A stretch of 64,000 nucleotides of DNA from Candidatus Hydrogenedens sp. (GTDB taxonomy: Bacteria; Hydrogenedentota; Hydrogenedentia; Hydrogenedentales; JAEUWI01). The position numbers were made by a program, and so were the translations under genes. A model generated the notes under the pieces. The model was not told the DNA's origin and made no database searches. It saw only the letters and a program-made list of their open reading frames with translations. Location of the stretch: contig WGMK01000017.1 of assembly GCA_016125095.1 (NCBI GenBank), positions 62,001 through 126,000 of the forward strand. Reading direction: 5' to 3'. Of the stretch, positions 19,365 through 27,645 are shown one piece after another (position 1 is the stretch's first letter; the number at the start of each line of letters is the position of its first letter).

Positions 19365-19646
19365 ATGGCACACGTATGCGAGTATAGCGGCAAGCGTCCG
19401 CACGTCGGCAACAAGATCGTCCGCCGCGGTAAGGCCAAGCGCGAAGGCGGTATCGGTCAGAACGTGACCGGCATCACCAAGCGCCGCTGGAAGCCGAACC
19501 TTCAGACCGTCCGCGTCATCGACGAGAACGGCACCGTTCGCCGCGTCAAGGTTTGCGCCCGCTACCTGAAGAAGGGTATCTTCCAGAAGGCCCCGCGCGG
19601 TCAGCGCAAGGCCTATCTGGCCCAGCAGGAAGCGCAGAAGGCCTAA
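19365..19646 (+). CDS. rpmB: Large-subunit ribosomal protein bL28
   Basis: A 93-residue bL28. CEYSGKRPHVGNKI and NVTGITKRRWKPNLQTVRVI are typical of the family, as is RVKVCARYLKKG. The C-terminus carries about 15 extra residues (RGQRKAYLAQQEAQKA) relative to the common 62-78-residue forms. AGGAG precedes the ATG. It is transcribed alone, with its own promoter and terminator. The common zinc-binding C-x2-C form is not present; only two separated cysteines are visible, so this may be a zinc-independent version. Confidence 0.96.
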   Translation: MAHVCEYSGKRPHVGNKIVRRGKAKREGGIGQNVTGITKRRWKPNLQTVRVIDENGTVRRVKVCARYLKKGIFQKAPRGQRKAYLAQQEAQKA

Positions 19647-19672
19647 GCCCTCTTCCCCTCTAGTTTCTTTTA

Positions 19673-19714
19673 CCGCCCCGCTCCGGCAACTGCCCGAGCG
19701 GGGCGGTTGCTTTT
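19673..19714 (+). terminator. Rho-independent terminator of rpmB
   Basis: An 11-bp G+C stem (19673-19683 with 19696-19706), a 12-nt loop and a TTGCTTTT tail, 27 nt after the rpmB stop. Confidence 0.85.
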
Positions 19715-19730
19715 GGCGGTAGGGCATACG

Positions 19731-19757
19731 AAAAAGGGGCAGGCGGATGCCTGCCCC
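19731..19757 (-). terminator. Rho-independent terminator of the Gfo/Idh/MocA gene
   Basis: Read on the minus strand, a 9-bp stem (GGGGCAGGC with GCCTGCCCC), a 4-nt loop and a run of five T residues, about 30 nt after the oxidoreductase stop. It lies back-to-back with the rpmB terminator. Confidence 0.88.
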
Positions 19758-19788
19758 TCGGGAACGTCCGTATCGATTCGGCGTGCGT

Positions 19789-21126
19789 TTACGCCTCGAG
19801 CTTCCAATCGCCGCGGTAGTGCAGATCGAGCACATGATTGAAGGCTTCGCCGCCCTCGAGCCGCTCGGTCGCCGGATCCCATTCGATGGTGGCGCCCAGT
19901 TCGCAGGCGAGCTTGCCCAGATGGCCGATGCTGGCCGAACGGTGCCCTACTTCCGCCGGGCATGCGGTGGCTTCGCGCGTGCGGATGCAGTCGATAAAAT
20001 CGCGCATGTGATTGCTCTGCCGGCGGAACTGGATGTCGGAGTCCTTGAACTTAATCTCGGCGATCTCGGGCGAGCTGACCTGCAGGCCGCCGCGAGAGAC
20101 ATAGACCCATTGGTCGTTCTCGCCGTACCACAGGGTGCCGGTGTCCTGGCGGTCGCGGAATAGCTGCGACATGCTGCTCTGGCTGCCCACGCTCATGGTC
20201 GTGCCGCCCTCATAGGTGCATTCGAAGAGGTACTGGGCGGGCGAGTTGTAGACGTTGTTCTTCTCCTTGGAGAATTCCCACTTCTGCGGCACCACCTTGC
20301 GGGGGCCGGTCTCGTCCCACCCCATGCCCATATGCGCGATGTCGCCGTGATGGCCGATCCAGTCCATCATCTGGCTGCCGCCGAACTTCATCCACCAGCG
20401 CCAGTTCCAGTCGAGACGCTCGGGGTGATAAGGCGTCCATTCCGAGGGCCCCACATAGAAATCGTAGTCGACAATGCGGGGCGCTTCGGGCCAGGAATCG
20501 GCCCAGAGGGCGTGGCCGCCGTCGGGCAGGCCCACCTCGATGTGGTGAATCTTGCCAATGTAGCCGTTGCGCACCAGCTGCGCGGCAATTTTCATGTCGC
20601 GGAACGAGCGCTGCATGCTGCCCACTTGGAAGATACAATTGTTTGCCTTTGCTGTGTCGGCTACGGCCCGTCCTTCTCGCAGGTGGTGCGTCACCGGCTT
20701 CTCGCAGTAGATATCCTTGCGGGCGCGTGCAGCCTCGACGCAGACCAGCGCGTGCCAGTGGTCCGGCGTGGCTATGATGACCGCGTCGATATCGTCCCGC
20801 GCGATGAGTTCACGGTAGTCCGAGTATTCCTTGCAGTCCTTGTTGCCGTAGTGATCGTCCACGATGCGCTTGGCCTTGCGGGCATTCACGCGGTTGACGT
20901 CGCACACGGCGAGCACATGGGTATCGCGCATGCCGAGGGCCGCCCCCATGACGCCCCGGCCCTGCCCGCCGCAGCCGATCAGTCCGAAGCGGATCTTTTC
21001 GCTGGGCGCCTCGTCGCCTTGGGCGCGTGCGGCGGCCGGCACGATGAACGGCGCGGCCGCGGCGGCCATGCTGGCCGTACGCAGAAAGCCCCGCCGGGAC
21101 ACTCCGGGATTAGTTGGGTTCGTCAT
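19789..21126 (-). CDS. Tat-exported Gfo/Idh/MocA-family oxidoreductase
   Basis: A 445-residue NAD(P)-dependent sugar or inositol oxidoreductase-like protein. SRRGFLRTASMAAAAAPFIV is a twin-arginine signal peptide, so the folded cofactor-loaded enzyme is exported. The Rossmann motif is FGLIGCGGQGRGVMGAAL; IATPDHWHALVCVEAARA and YCEKPVTHHLREGRA hold the family's E-K-P motif. The H-x-G-D-I-A-H-M-G segment is in the C-terminal domain. AAGGAG precedes ATG. Such Tat-exported paralogues are expanded in Planctomycetota and relatives, mostly of unknown substrate. It follows the cupredoxin-like gene by 67 nt on the same strand. Confidence 0.9.
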   Translation of the reverse strand: MTNPTNPGVSRRGFLRTASMAAAAAPFIVPAAARAQGDEAPSEKIRFGLIGCGGQGRGVMGAALGMRDTHVLAVCDVNRVNARKAKRIVDDHYGNKDCKEYSDYRELIARDDIDAVIIATPDHWHALVCVEAARARKDIYCEKPVTHHLREGRAVADTAKANNCIFQVGSMQRSFRDMKIAAQLVRNGYIGKIHHIEVGLPDGGHALWADSWPEAPRIVDYDFYVGPSEWTPYHPERLDWNWRWWMKFGGSQMMDWIGHHGDIAHMGMGWDETGPRKVVPQKWEFSKEKNNVYNSPAQYLFECTYEGGTTMSVGSQSSMSQLFRDRQDTGTLWYGENDQWVYVSRGGLQVSSPEIAEIKFKDSDIQFRRQSNHMRDFIDCIRTREATACPAEVGHRSASIGHLGKLACELGATIEWDPATERLEGGEAFNHVLDLHYRGDWKLEA

Positions 21127-21193
21127 GGTTCTCTCCTTGGTTCCAGGCTGAGTATCGGCTGGCGCGCGGCGGCCCGGCCCCGCGCCGGGCGGC

Positions 21194-21898
21194 TTATTTG
21201 GCGGACGGACGCGAGAAACGGAATTCCGCCTGCGCTGCGCCCGATTCCGGCACGTCCAGTTCCGTTTCCTGGCTGCCGAGACGCTCGTGCGTCGCCTTCA
21301 CGGTGTATTTGCCCGCGGGCAGATCCGGAATCGTGAACGTGCCATCCGAGCCGGTGACCGTGAAATAGGGGTGGCTCATTACGGCGCAGTAGGCGACCAT
21401 CCAGGTGTGGACATTGCAGCGGAAAGGAAACAGGCCTTCGGGCTGATCGAAGACCACCTCGATATCGGTGACATTCGGGGGCATGCCGCGGTTGAAGGCC
21501 GTGTTCTTCACGGGCGCGGCGTTCACATTGTGCAGCGTGCCGTCGGGATTCTCGATGCGCAGCTTCTGTCCGGCGCGCACGCCGAACACGCGGGGGGTGT
21601 ATTTGCAGCCCGATTGCGTCAGCACGGCGGGTTCCTCGGGCACGGGGTATTCCTTGCCCTCGGGCAGTCCCGCGGCAATCTCGACGAAGACGTTGCCGAG
21701 GGTGTTGCCTTCGCCCAGTACCAGCACTTCGTTCGCCGGTTCTTCCTTGCCCGCGTAGTGCTCGGCGCACTTGGGGTCGGCGCCCATGTCGAGCGGCTTC
21801 AACTGCGGCACCGTGCCGTCGTAGAAAGCGGTGCCCGTCACTTCGCCCGCGAATACGGGGGCGGAAATCAGCAAAGCTGTGATTAGAACGTATCGCAT
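21194..21898 (-). CDS. Exported cupredoxin-like protein with carboxypeptidase-regulatory-like domain
   Basis: A 234-residue secreted protein. Residues 1-17 are a signal peptide. A plastocyanin-like fold follows: candidate copper ligands are the histidine in T-L-H-N-V-N and the Cys/His/Met set in FPFRCNVHTWM, as in methylamine-utilisation-type cupredoxins. A short carboxypeptidase regulatory-like beta-sandwich (TVTGSDGTFTIPDLPAGKYT) forms the last 65 residues. This architecture recurs in Planctomycetota and Acidobacteriota as a presumed periplasmic electron carrier. It begins 8 nt after the neighbouring Pro-rich gene, so the two are co-transcribed. Partner enzyme unknown. Confidence 0.85.
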   Translation of the reverse strand: MRYVLITALLISAPVFAGEVTGTAFYDGTVPQLKPLDMGADPKCAEHYAGKEEPANEVLVLGEGNTLGNVFVEIAAGLPEGKEYPVPEEPAVLTQSGCKYTPRVFGVRAGQKLRIENPDGTLHNVNAAPVKNTAFNRGMPPNVTDIEVVFDQPEGLFPFRCNVHTWMVAYCAVMSHPYFTVTGSDGTFTIPDLPAGKYTVKATHERLGSQETELDVPESGAAQAEFRFSRPSAK

Positions 21899-21906
21899 AC
21901 TACTTG

Positions 21907-24066
21907 TTACTCCAGAATTTTGTAGCCTTGAATCTTCAACAGCAGCAGGAAAGCCTGCACGTCTTTGGGCAGTTTCTCCGGCCGCGAAAGCGTGTCGAGC
22001 AGCAGCACGGCGTCGTAGGGAATGCCCACGCCCTTGGCTACGCCCATGAACGTCACGCGCTGTTCGGGCGTATTGTCCGCGAATTCGGTACGAAGATAGG
22101 TGCCGGCTACTTGACGCGCCACGAGCGGAATTTGTTTCGGCTTCAAATTCGACAGCAGCGCTTCGGCTTCCGGTGGCAGTTCCTTGAGTTTATCCTTGAA
22201 CTGGGTCATCAGCTTCCCCAGCCCCTGCAGGCCGGTGTCGAGGTTGGCCCAGGCGGTGAGAATGGCGTCGCGCTCGGCCTCGCCGCGCTTGAGTCCGGCA
22301 TCGAAGGCCAGCTGATGCCCGGCAAGCTCGGGAATCATGTCCATGGTGATGGCGCTGGGTTCGTAGGCGAGGCAGGAATCGGCGTACCAGGAAATCATCA
22401 GCGGGCCGTGGAAGGCCATGCGCGCGCGATCGCCGGCCAGCATGTATTCGCTGATGCCGGGGTGATAGCCCTGGAAGTCGTTGGCGTAGCTGCACAGGAA
22501 TACGCCGGAGGCCCCTTGCTCAAGCGCCTTGACGCGGAGCAGCACGCCGATTTGCGCGGCCGGCGCGCCCGGCAGCGAGACGAAGACCTCGTCGCTGAGG
22601 TGGATCTCCGAAAGCAGCGCGGAATCCGCAATCATTTCGCCGAGCAGCGACGGCGGCAGCTTGACCGTGCGGGAAGCGGACCAGAGCGAGCTTTCCTTCC
22701 GCGGCGTGGCCCCCTCGAGCGACCCCATGGCGAGGTCCGCGATGGCCGCTGCGGCCGCGTTCTGCCCTTCGGCGTCCTCCGGCAGTTTCTGGTCGAGATC
22801 TCCCGCGACGCCGTTGTAAAAGACCACCGGCAGATCGGCCGCGGTCTTGCCGCGCAGGGCCTCGGCTATGCGCCCGGGGAAACCGCGTCCGCCTAGCGGC
22901 GTGTCGCCGAATTCCTTCGGCGGCTGAATCGCATAGTTCACAATCGCGCCCAGCGGCTGACCGTCGGCGCCCTGCGCGAGCAGGAATCCCAGCGTGCTGT
23001 CCGGGGTATCGCTCGCGCCTTCGCGGGCCGCGTGATACTCGGGAGCATCGCTTTCGCCGGTCAGGTAGGCCGCCGGGGCCAGCGCGGCCTCGGCCTGCTG
23101 GATGGCCTGGGTGAAAGCGGCGGCGAGGGCGTCGAAACCCGCCTGATCGAAGTTGCCGAAAAGCGCCTCCTGCATCACGCCCTGAATCACGCCCGGGTGC
23201 CAGCCGGTATCGACGGCGGTCGCTCCGAGGAGCAGCTGGTCTTTCTGGATAGCGGACCCGCCCGCGGCGAGGGCCGATGCCACGGCGTCGGTCATCGGCG
23301 CTCCGAACGCCGCGACGTCGGCGCTGGCAAAGGCCACCGTCTTTTCGCCGACGCGCAAGACGAGCGCGTTCACCTCGAAATTCTTCAGCGGGTCGGCATC
23401 GCTGCCATCGACGATGCGCGCGGCACCGGCCGATACCGCGCCGAACTCGGGTTCCGGCGCCACGAGTTCCTCAGGGGCTTCTTCCATGGCGACCGGCTCG
23501 GCAGTCTCTTCGGGGGCGGCCACGGGCTCAGCGCCGGCCTCCGTCGTTTCCATGGGCTCGGCCGACGTTTCTGGTGCTGCGGCGGGTTCCGCTACGGGCT
23601 CTGGCGTCGGCTCCGGTTCGGGGGTAGCTTCCGGTTCCGGCGCAGGCTCGGGCATGGGCTCCGGTTCTGGCGCGGCCACTGGGGCAGGCTCGGGCATGGG
23701 TTCGGGCTCGGGAGTCACTTCCGATACAGGCTCGGGCATGGGTTCGGGCTCGGGCGTCACTTCCGATACAGGCTCGGGCATCGGCTCGGCCGCCTCCGGC
23801 GGTTCCGGCATGGGCATCGGGGCGCGCGTGGGTTCAAAGGGCGCTGCATCCGGCAGCGGCGCATCGCCGAAGACAATGTCGTTCGGCCCCACCTGGCTTT
23901 TCGAGGCGCTCATCGGCGAGTCGTCGGGCAGCCGGAAATAATACCGCGACCCGGTTTCCTTAATCTTGACGCCGGAGTAGACCTTTCCGTCCACGCGGAT
24001 GCTGTCGGCGTGTACAGGCGTCAGCAACGCCAGGATAGAAATCGCGCAAGCCAGTCGTTTCAACAT
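21907..24066 (-). CDS. Exported Pro/Glu-repeat protein with degenerate ceramidase-like domain
   Basis: A 719-residue protein with a signal peptide (1-20). A short N-terminal beta domain (SIRVDGKVYSGVKIKETGSR) resembles the SHD1-like module. Residues about 80-220 are a low-complexity P-E-P-E-P-M-P-E linker with DNA repeats. The remaining 480 residues recall neutral/alkaline ceramidase N-terminal domains: LLLGATAVDTGWHPG stands where that family has A-T-H-T-H-S-G-P, and CSYANDFQGYHPGISEYML matches its Y-A-N-x-x-x-G-Y-x-P segment. The usual zinc histidines look lost, so it may be catalytically dead. Family call is tentative. GGAG lies before the ATG. Confidence 0.6.
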   Translation of the reverse strand: MLKRLACAISILALLTPVHADSIRVDGKVYSGVKIKETGSRYYFRLPDDSPMSASKSQVGPNDIVFGDAPLPDAAPFEPTRAPMPMPEPPEAAEPMPEPVSEVTPEPEPMPEPVSEVTPEPEPMPEPAPVAAPEPEPMPEPAPEPEATPEPEPTPEPVAEPAAAPETSAEPMETTEAGAEPVAAPEETAEPVAMEEAPEELVAPEPEFGAVSAGAARIVDGSDADPLKNFEVNALVLRVGEKTVAFASADVAAFGAPMTDAVASALAAGGSAIQKDQLLLGATAVDTGWHPGVIQGVMQEALFGNFDQAGFDALAAAFTQAIQQAEAALAPAAYLTGESDAPEYHAAREGASDTPDSTLGFLLAQGADGQPLGAIVNYAIQPPKEFGDTPLGGRGFPGRIAEALRGKTAADLPVVFYNGVAGDLDQKLPEDAEGQNAAAAAIADLAMGSLEGATPRKESSLWSASRTVKLPPSLLGEMIADSALLSEIHLSDEVFVSLPGAPAAQIGVLLRVKALEQGASGVFLCSYANDFQGYHPGISEYMLAGDRARMAFHGPLMISWYADSCLAYEPSAITMDMIPELAGHQLAFDAGLKRGEAERDAILTAWANLDTGLQGLGKLMTQFKDKLKELPPEAEALLSNLKPKQIPLVARQVAGTYLRTEFADNTPEQRVTFMGVAKGVGIPYDAVLLLDTLSRPEKLPKDVQAFLLLLKIQGYKILE
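23687..23790. repeat. 42-nt tandem repeat in the Pro/Glu linker
   Basis: Two nearly identical 42-nt units begin at 23687 and 23729 and a third partial one at 23771. Each encodes 14 residues (PEPVSEVTPEPEPM). Copy number is likely to vary by slippage. It is coding and lacks unique spacers, so it is not a CRISPR array. Confidence 0.8.
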
Positions 24067-24158
24067 GCAATGGGTCTCCCGAGGGCACGTGCCGGGTGGA
24101 TAACGTATGGGAATCGCTAAGGATAGAACGGCAGCGCGGCTTAGTCAAACCGCAGGCG

Positions 24159-25037
24159 TCAGGGAATGACGATCCGCGCGGCGCCGGGCACCACCGTGAA
24201 ATGCGCAGGCACGCCGCCTGCGGGGTCGCCGTCTATCTGCAGCGGGGCGGCTTCGTCCCCGGCCGGCTCGAAGGTCACCGTCCGCGCCTGGCGGTAGGTC
24301 ACGTCGGGCCGGTTGATGAAGGAGGGCCACCAGACCGTGAGTGCGAGTGCCATGCATTTCCACGGTGTGAGCGCGTGCAGCAGGCAGATATCCAGCAGTC
24401 CGTCGGCGGTATCGGCCTGGGGCGTCGAGGGAAACACGCCGGCGCTGTAGATGCAATTGCCGACAATGGCGTACTCGGCGGACTCGGAAATCACTTCGCC
24501 ATCGGCGATGACGCGCACCTTGGGATAGCGGTAGGTGAGCACGGTCTTGATGACGGGCCACACCCAGATCCAGATGCTCGAGGTACGGCCGCGGCGCTTT
24601 TTCACCTCGGTGGTGATGGCGGCGTCGAGGCCCGCGCCCGCCCCGAGCAAGAACAGCCGCCCGTCGCGCTCGCCTAAATCCATCGTGTAGGTATTCGCAT
24701 GATGAATCATCTTGGCCACGGCATGCGGGCTGCGGGGAATCCTGAACTGCCGCGCCACCACATTCGCGGTGCCGACGCCCAATACCGTGAATACGGGCGT
24801 CGTACCGCGGAGCCCGTTCATCATCTCGTTCGCCGTGCCGTCGCCCCCCACGGAAACAAAGCACCCGATCGCGCTGCCCGCGCGCTCGCGGGCGAACCGC
24901 TCCGCGTCCCCCGCCGCCTTGGTAACGCAGAGTTCCACCCGATGGCCCAGCCGCTGGAGGCGGCGCTGGAGGGAACGCGCGCGGCGGCGGGCCTTGCCGC
25001 CTCCGGCCACGGGATTCGCTATGACGCAGATGTCCAT
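24159..25037 (-). CDS. Diacylglycerol kinase-family lipid kinase
   Basis: A 292-residue member of the DAGK catalytic-domain family (YegS/DgkB/BmrU-like). The N-terminal ANPVAGGGKA motif, the nucleotide-binding VSVGGDGTANEMMNGL motif and VLGVGTANVVARQF are all present. These enzymes phosphorylate diacylglycerol, phosphatidylglycerol or sphingosine-like lipids; the substrate cannot be read from sequence. It is cytoplasmic, with no signal peptide. It stands alone, 92 nt upstream of the Pro/Glu-repeat gene on the same strand and divergent from the DUF6526 gene. It fits the several lipid-metabolism genes of this window. Confidence 0.92.
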   Translation of the reverse strand: MDICVIANPVAGGGKARRRARSLQRRLQRLGHRVELCVTKAAGDAERFARERAGSAIGCFVSVGGDGTANEMMNGLRGTTPVFTVLGVGTANVVARQFRIPRSPHAVAKMIHHANTYTMDLGERDGRLFLLGAGAGLDAAITTEVKKRRGRTSSIWIWVWPVIKTVLTYRYPKVRVIADGEVISESAEYAIVGNCIYSAGVFPSTPQADTADGLLDICLLHALTPWKCMALALTVWWPSFINRPDVTYRQARTVTFEPAGDEAAPLQIDGDPAGGVPAHFTVVPGAARIVIP

Positions 25038-25139
25038 ACCAGCGCTGCTCTCCGCCCGATTCTTGCGCAGCCACAGGGTAGCACGATATTGTCGGCGCTT
25101 CCCAAGCCGACTTCAGGCTACCACCACAAGGAGTCCGAG

Positions 25140-25607
25140 ATGAGCGACAAGCCGGTACAGAACCTGTCGAATCATGGGCATACGCCCAAGGAACTGATCA
25201 TCGAATGCGTGCTGATACTCCCCGTGCTGCTGGGCGCCGGGTTCGCCGCGTTCAAGCTGCTGGCGGGGGGCGACGAACTTAACGTCCCGCTGCTGGTGGT
25301 GGCGATCGCGCTGCTGCTGCACGCGGCCGCCTCCATTTATGTCGTGCTGCACCTACGTTTCGCGTGCCTCAAGCTGCAGGACCGCCTTATCCGGCAGGAG
25401 ATGCGATTCCGCCTCAGCCAGGTGCTGCCGGACGATCTCCGCGGCCGCATCGGCGAATTGGACCTCGGGCAGCTGGTATCGCTCCGTTTCGCCGGGGACG
25501 ACGAGATCGTGGATATCACCCGCAAGGTGCTGAACGACAAGATTGGCGACCGCAAGGCCATCAAGAAGATGGTCAAGAACTGGCAGGCCGACTGGATGCG
25601 TATCTGA
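25140..25607 (+). CDS. DUF6526-family membrane protein
   Basis: A 155-residue protein starting QNLSNHGHTPKELI. Two hydrophobic segments (about 24-43 and 51-73) are followed by a conserved cytoplasmic region: LQDRLIRQEMRFRL, a Q-L-V-S-L-R-F-A-G-D-D-E segment and DRKAIKKMVKNWQADWMRI. These match the DUF6526 pattern, whose function is unknown. AAGGAG lies 7 nt before the ATG at 25140, which fixes the start. It is convergent with the ThuA/Ig gene across a bidirectional hairpin. Confidence 0.85.
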   Translation: MSDKPVQNLSNHGHTPKELIIECVLILPVLLGAGFAAFKLLAGGDELNVPLLVVAIALLLHAAASIYVVLHLRFACLKLQDRLIRQEMRFRLSQVLPDDLRGRIGELDLGQLVSLRFAGDDEIVDITRKVLNDKIGDRKAIKKMVKNWQADWMRI

Positions 25608-25627
25608 CGCGGCCGAGGATTGGCGCG

Positions 25628-25663
25628 AAAAAAAGCGGCGCGGCACCGGCAGGGACCGCGCCG
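25628..25663 (-). terminator. Rho-independent terminator of the ThuA/Ig gene
   Basis: Read on the minus strand: 8-bp stem CGGCGCGG/CCGCGCCG (25656-25663 with 25636-25643), 12-nt loop, then C and seven T residues. On the plus strand the same stem is followed by only TTT and may weakly terminate the DUF6526 gene. Confidence 0.8.
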
Positions 25664-25678
25664 TTTCCATTGCAGAGG

Positions 25679-27466
25679 TTAGCGGCGGCGTTTCCGCAAG
25701 GTGATGGCCGCGAGGGCCGCAGATAGCGCGGCGAGTCCCAGCGCGCCGGCGGCCGGCACCGAGGCGACCACGTTCAAGGTGACGCTGGGGCTGGTGACGG
25801 AGGATTCGAAGTCGCTCACGACGCAGTAGTAGGTGCCCGCATCGCTGTAATCGAGCGACTGGATAACGAAGACGGAGTCGTCCGGCCCGATTGGCAGGTC
25901 GGCCTTGGCGCTGTCTTCCTTGTACCACTGGTAGCTCAATGCGCCTACGGCGCCCACAACGTCCACCGAGAAGGTGTACTTCGCCCCCACCTCGACGAGC
26001 ACCGGCCCCTTCTTGTTGAGCGTGACCTCCAGCCCGGCGGAGACCAACTGCACCTTGAAGGTGTTGGAGGGTATCATGACGTTGCCGACAGAAAAGTCTT
26101 GCGCCCCGCTGATTTCGACGGTGGCGAGCCCGGCATCGGCGCCGGTCAGGGCCCGCGCGAGCGGCGCCTGGTAGGTTGTAAAACTGCTCCACGCTCCGCT
26201 GCTGGTGGCGATATCGTCATTGGCGGCGGTATGGAGTATCACCGTCGGCGCGACGGACTGCTTCATCGACTCGTCGAACTGGACCACCACGAAGCCAGAA
26301 CTTCCCTGCTGAATCAACGCCGGCGACGTCGACACGGAAATCACTTGGGGCGGCAGCCCATCGACACTTATCGGGTCGCTTTCCGCCGCCGCAGCCAGCG
26401 GGTGCTCGCCTACGCTCAAATCCTTGATGGAGCCATTAGCGAGTACTTGTAGGTTGAGACTGCCGAATCCGGAAATACCGTCGAGGGTCACTTCATAGAC
26501 CTTCGCACTGATCGGCTGCATGCTCAGGCTGCCGATGTCCAGCGGACTGAGGTCCAATTCGATATCGAAATCCGAAAGATCGACCCCGGTCACGGCTTCG
26601 CTGAACTCCACGGTCCAGGTGATTTCGGGGCCGCCGGTGAAGAACGGCACGTCGGCGGTAATCGACTTCACGGTCGGGGCTTTCTGATCCGCCCACTTCA
26701 CGGCATTCACGTAGAGCTGCTGCGCCGTCGCATTGGTCAGGACGTCCGAAAGCTGCCCCGCCGCCCGGTAATTGCCCTTGTGGTTGAACATCACGACACG
26801 GCCAGCGCCGAATTCTCGGATGCCGATGGCCGGATTGCCGTCAATGTCGTTCGCGAGCGCCACGGCAGAATCGCTCGAGAAACTGCGCAACACGGCCGAA
26901 AGCGGCACGTCCTCCAGCGCGGTGATGTACGAGAACGGCGAGGTGATGCCGTCGAGGACCGGGTGTCCTGTGCCCGCTGCCGTGGTCGTGAGCATTCGGT
27001 CAGTGGGGGCAAGACTCCCCGAGCTCTCGAACGGGGTAATGTTCCGCAAGAACACCCCGCTGCTACCCGCATCCGATTGGAAGGCATTGAACTCGGAGCA
27101 AATGTAGCCGCCGCCGCTCTCGACGTACTCTGCCAGCTTAAGCGCGCCTTGTGTGACCTTCCCGAAATCCGCCGCCACGATGTTCCCATTCAGATGCACC
27201 ACGACATCAAACGCGGCGGGGGCGGGATTCAACCCGGTATAGAGATGCTGGGTATTGTTGCTCAAGGTTACGGAGCAGTCGTCCGCTTCCAGCGCGTCGA
27301 TAAGCGCCTGCGTGTGCGGATTTACGCTGGGCGTCTCGTTGAGGGCGATGGCCGCATCGTCCCAAAGGAGCAGCACCTCGATGGCATGGGCCGGCGCGGC
27401 GGACATACCAAGGGCTAAAATCGCTCCGGCCGCAGCATACACCGGTCCCAACCACTTGCGCTTCAT
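25679..27466 (-). CDS. Exported ThuA-fold / Ig-like protein with PEP-type sorting signal
   Basis: A 595-residue protein. Signal peptide 1-28 (ending AHA), then a class I glutamine-amidotransferase-like/ThuA-like domain (about 30-255: VVVHLNGNIV, ESGGGYICSEFNAF, FGAGRVVMFNHKGNY). Two beta-sandwich regions follow, and an Ig-like domain near residue 500 (YQWYKEDSAKADL ... DAGTYYCVVSDFES). The tail VPAAGALGLAALSAALAAITLRKRRR-like segment (V-P-A-A-G, hydrophobic stretch, K-R-R-R) is a PEP/IPTL-CTERM-type sorting signal for exosortase. Surface-attached binding protein inferred; no catalytic triad is visible. It has its own terminator. Confidence 0.8.
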   Translation of the reverse strand: MKRKWLGPVYAAAGAILALGMSAAPAHAIEVLLLWDDAAIALNETPSVNPHTQALIDALEADDCSVTLSNNTQHLYTGLNPAPAAFDVVVHLNGNIVAADFGKVTQGALKLAEYVESGGGYICSEFNAFQSDAGSSGVFLRNITPFESSGSLAPTDRMLTTTAAGTGHPVLDGITSPFSYITALEDVPLSAVLRSFSSDSAVALANDIDGNPAIGIREFGAGRVVMFNHKGNYRAAGQLSDVLTNATAQQLYVNAVKWADQKAPTVKSITADVPFFTGGPEITWTVEFSEAVTGVDLSDFDIELDLSPLDIGSLSMQPISAKVYEVTLDGISGFGSLNLQVLANGSIKDLSVGEHPLAAAAESDPISVDGLPPQVISVSTSPALIQQGSSGFVVVQFDESMKQSVAPTVILHTAANDDIATSSGAWSSFTTYQAPLARALTGADAGLATVEISGAQDFSVGNVMIPSNTFKVQLVSAGLEVTLNKKGPVLVEVGAKYTFSVDVVGAVGALSYQWYKEDSAKADLPIGPDDSVFVIQSLDYSDAGTYYCVVSDFESSVTSPSVTLNVVASVPAAGALGLAALSAALAAITLRKRRR

Positions 27467-27535
27467 ATACGGTCTCCTGCCATCCGTGTGGTAGCGGCCC
27501 AGTCCCTGCCGCTACAATGCCTCGCGTCGCCCGTA

Positions 27536-27541
27536 AGTATA
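27536..27541 (-). promoter_or_regulatory. Possible extended -10 element for the ThuA/Ig gene
   Basis: On the minus strand TGaTATACT forms an extended -10 (TGn-TATACT) 70 nt before the ATG at 27466. No matching -35 is seen, which extended -10 promoters do not strictly need. Confidence 0.3.
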
Positions 27542-27645
27542 TCAGAATCCGTTGATTACTGGTACCCGTACCGCGGCGCTTGAATGCCCGCCGGGGCACG
27601 TGCTGGAATACGCGGGGGCGGGACTACCCAGGAGCATCGAAATAC

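Noticed and set aside
23560..23800. Regular short repeats that look like a CRISPR array
   Set aside because: Units are in frame, have no unique spacers and encode a Pro/Glu stalk.
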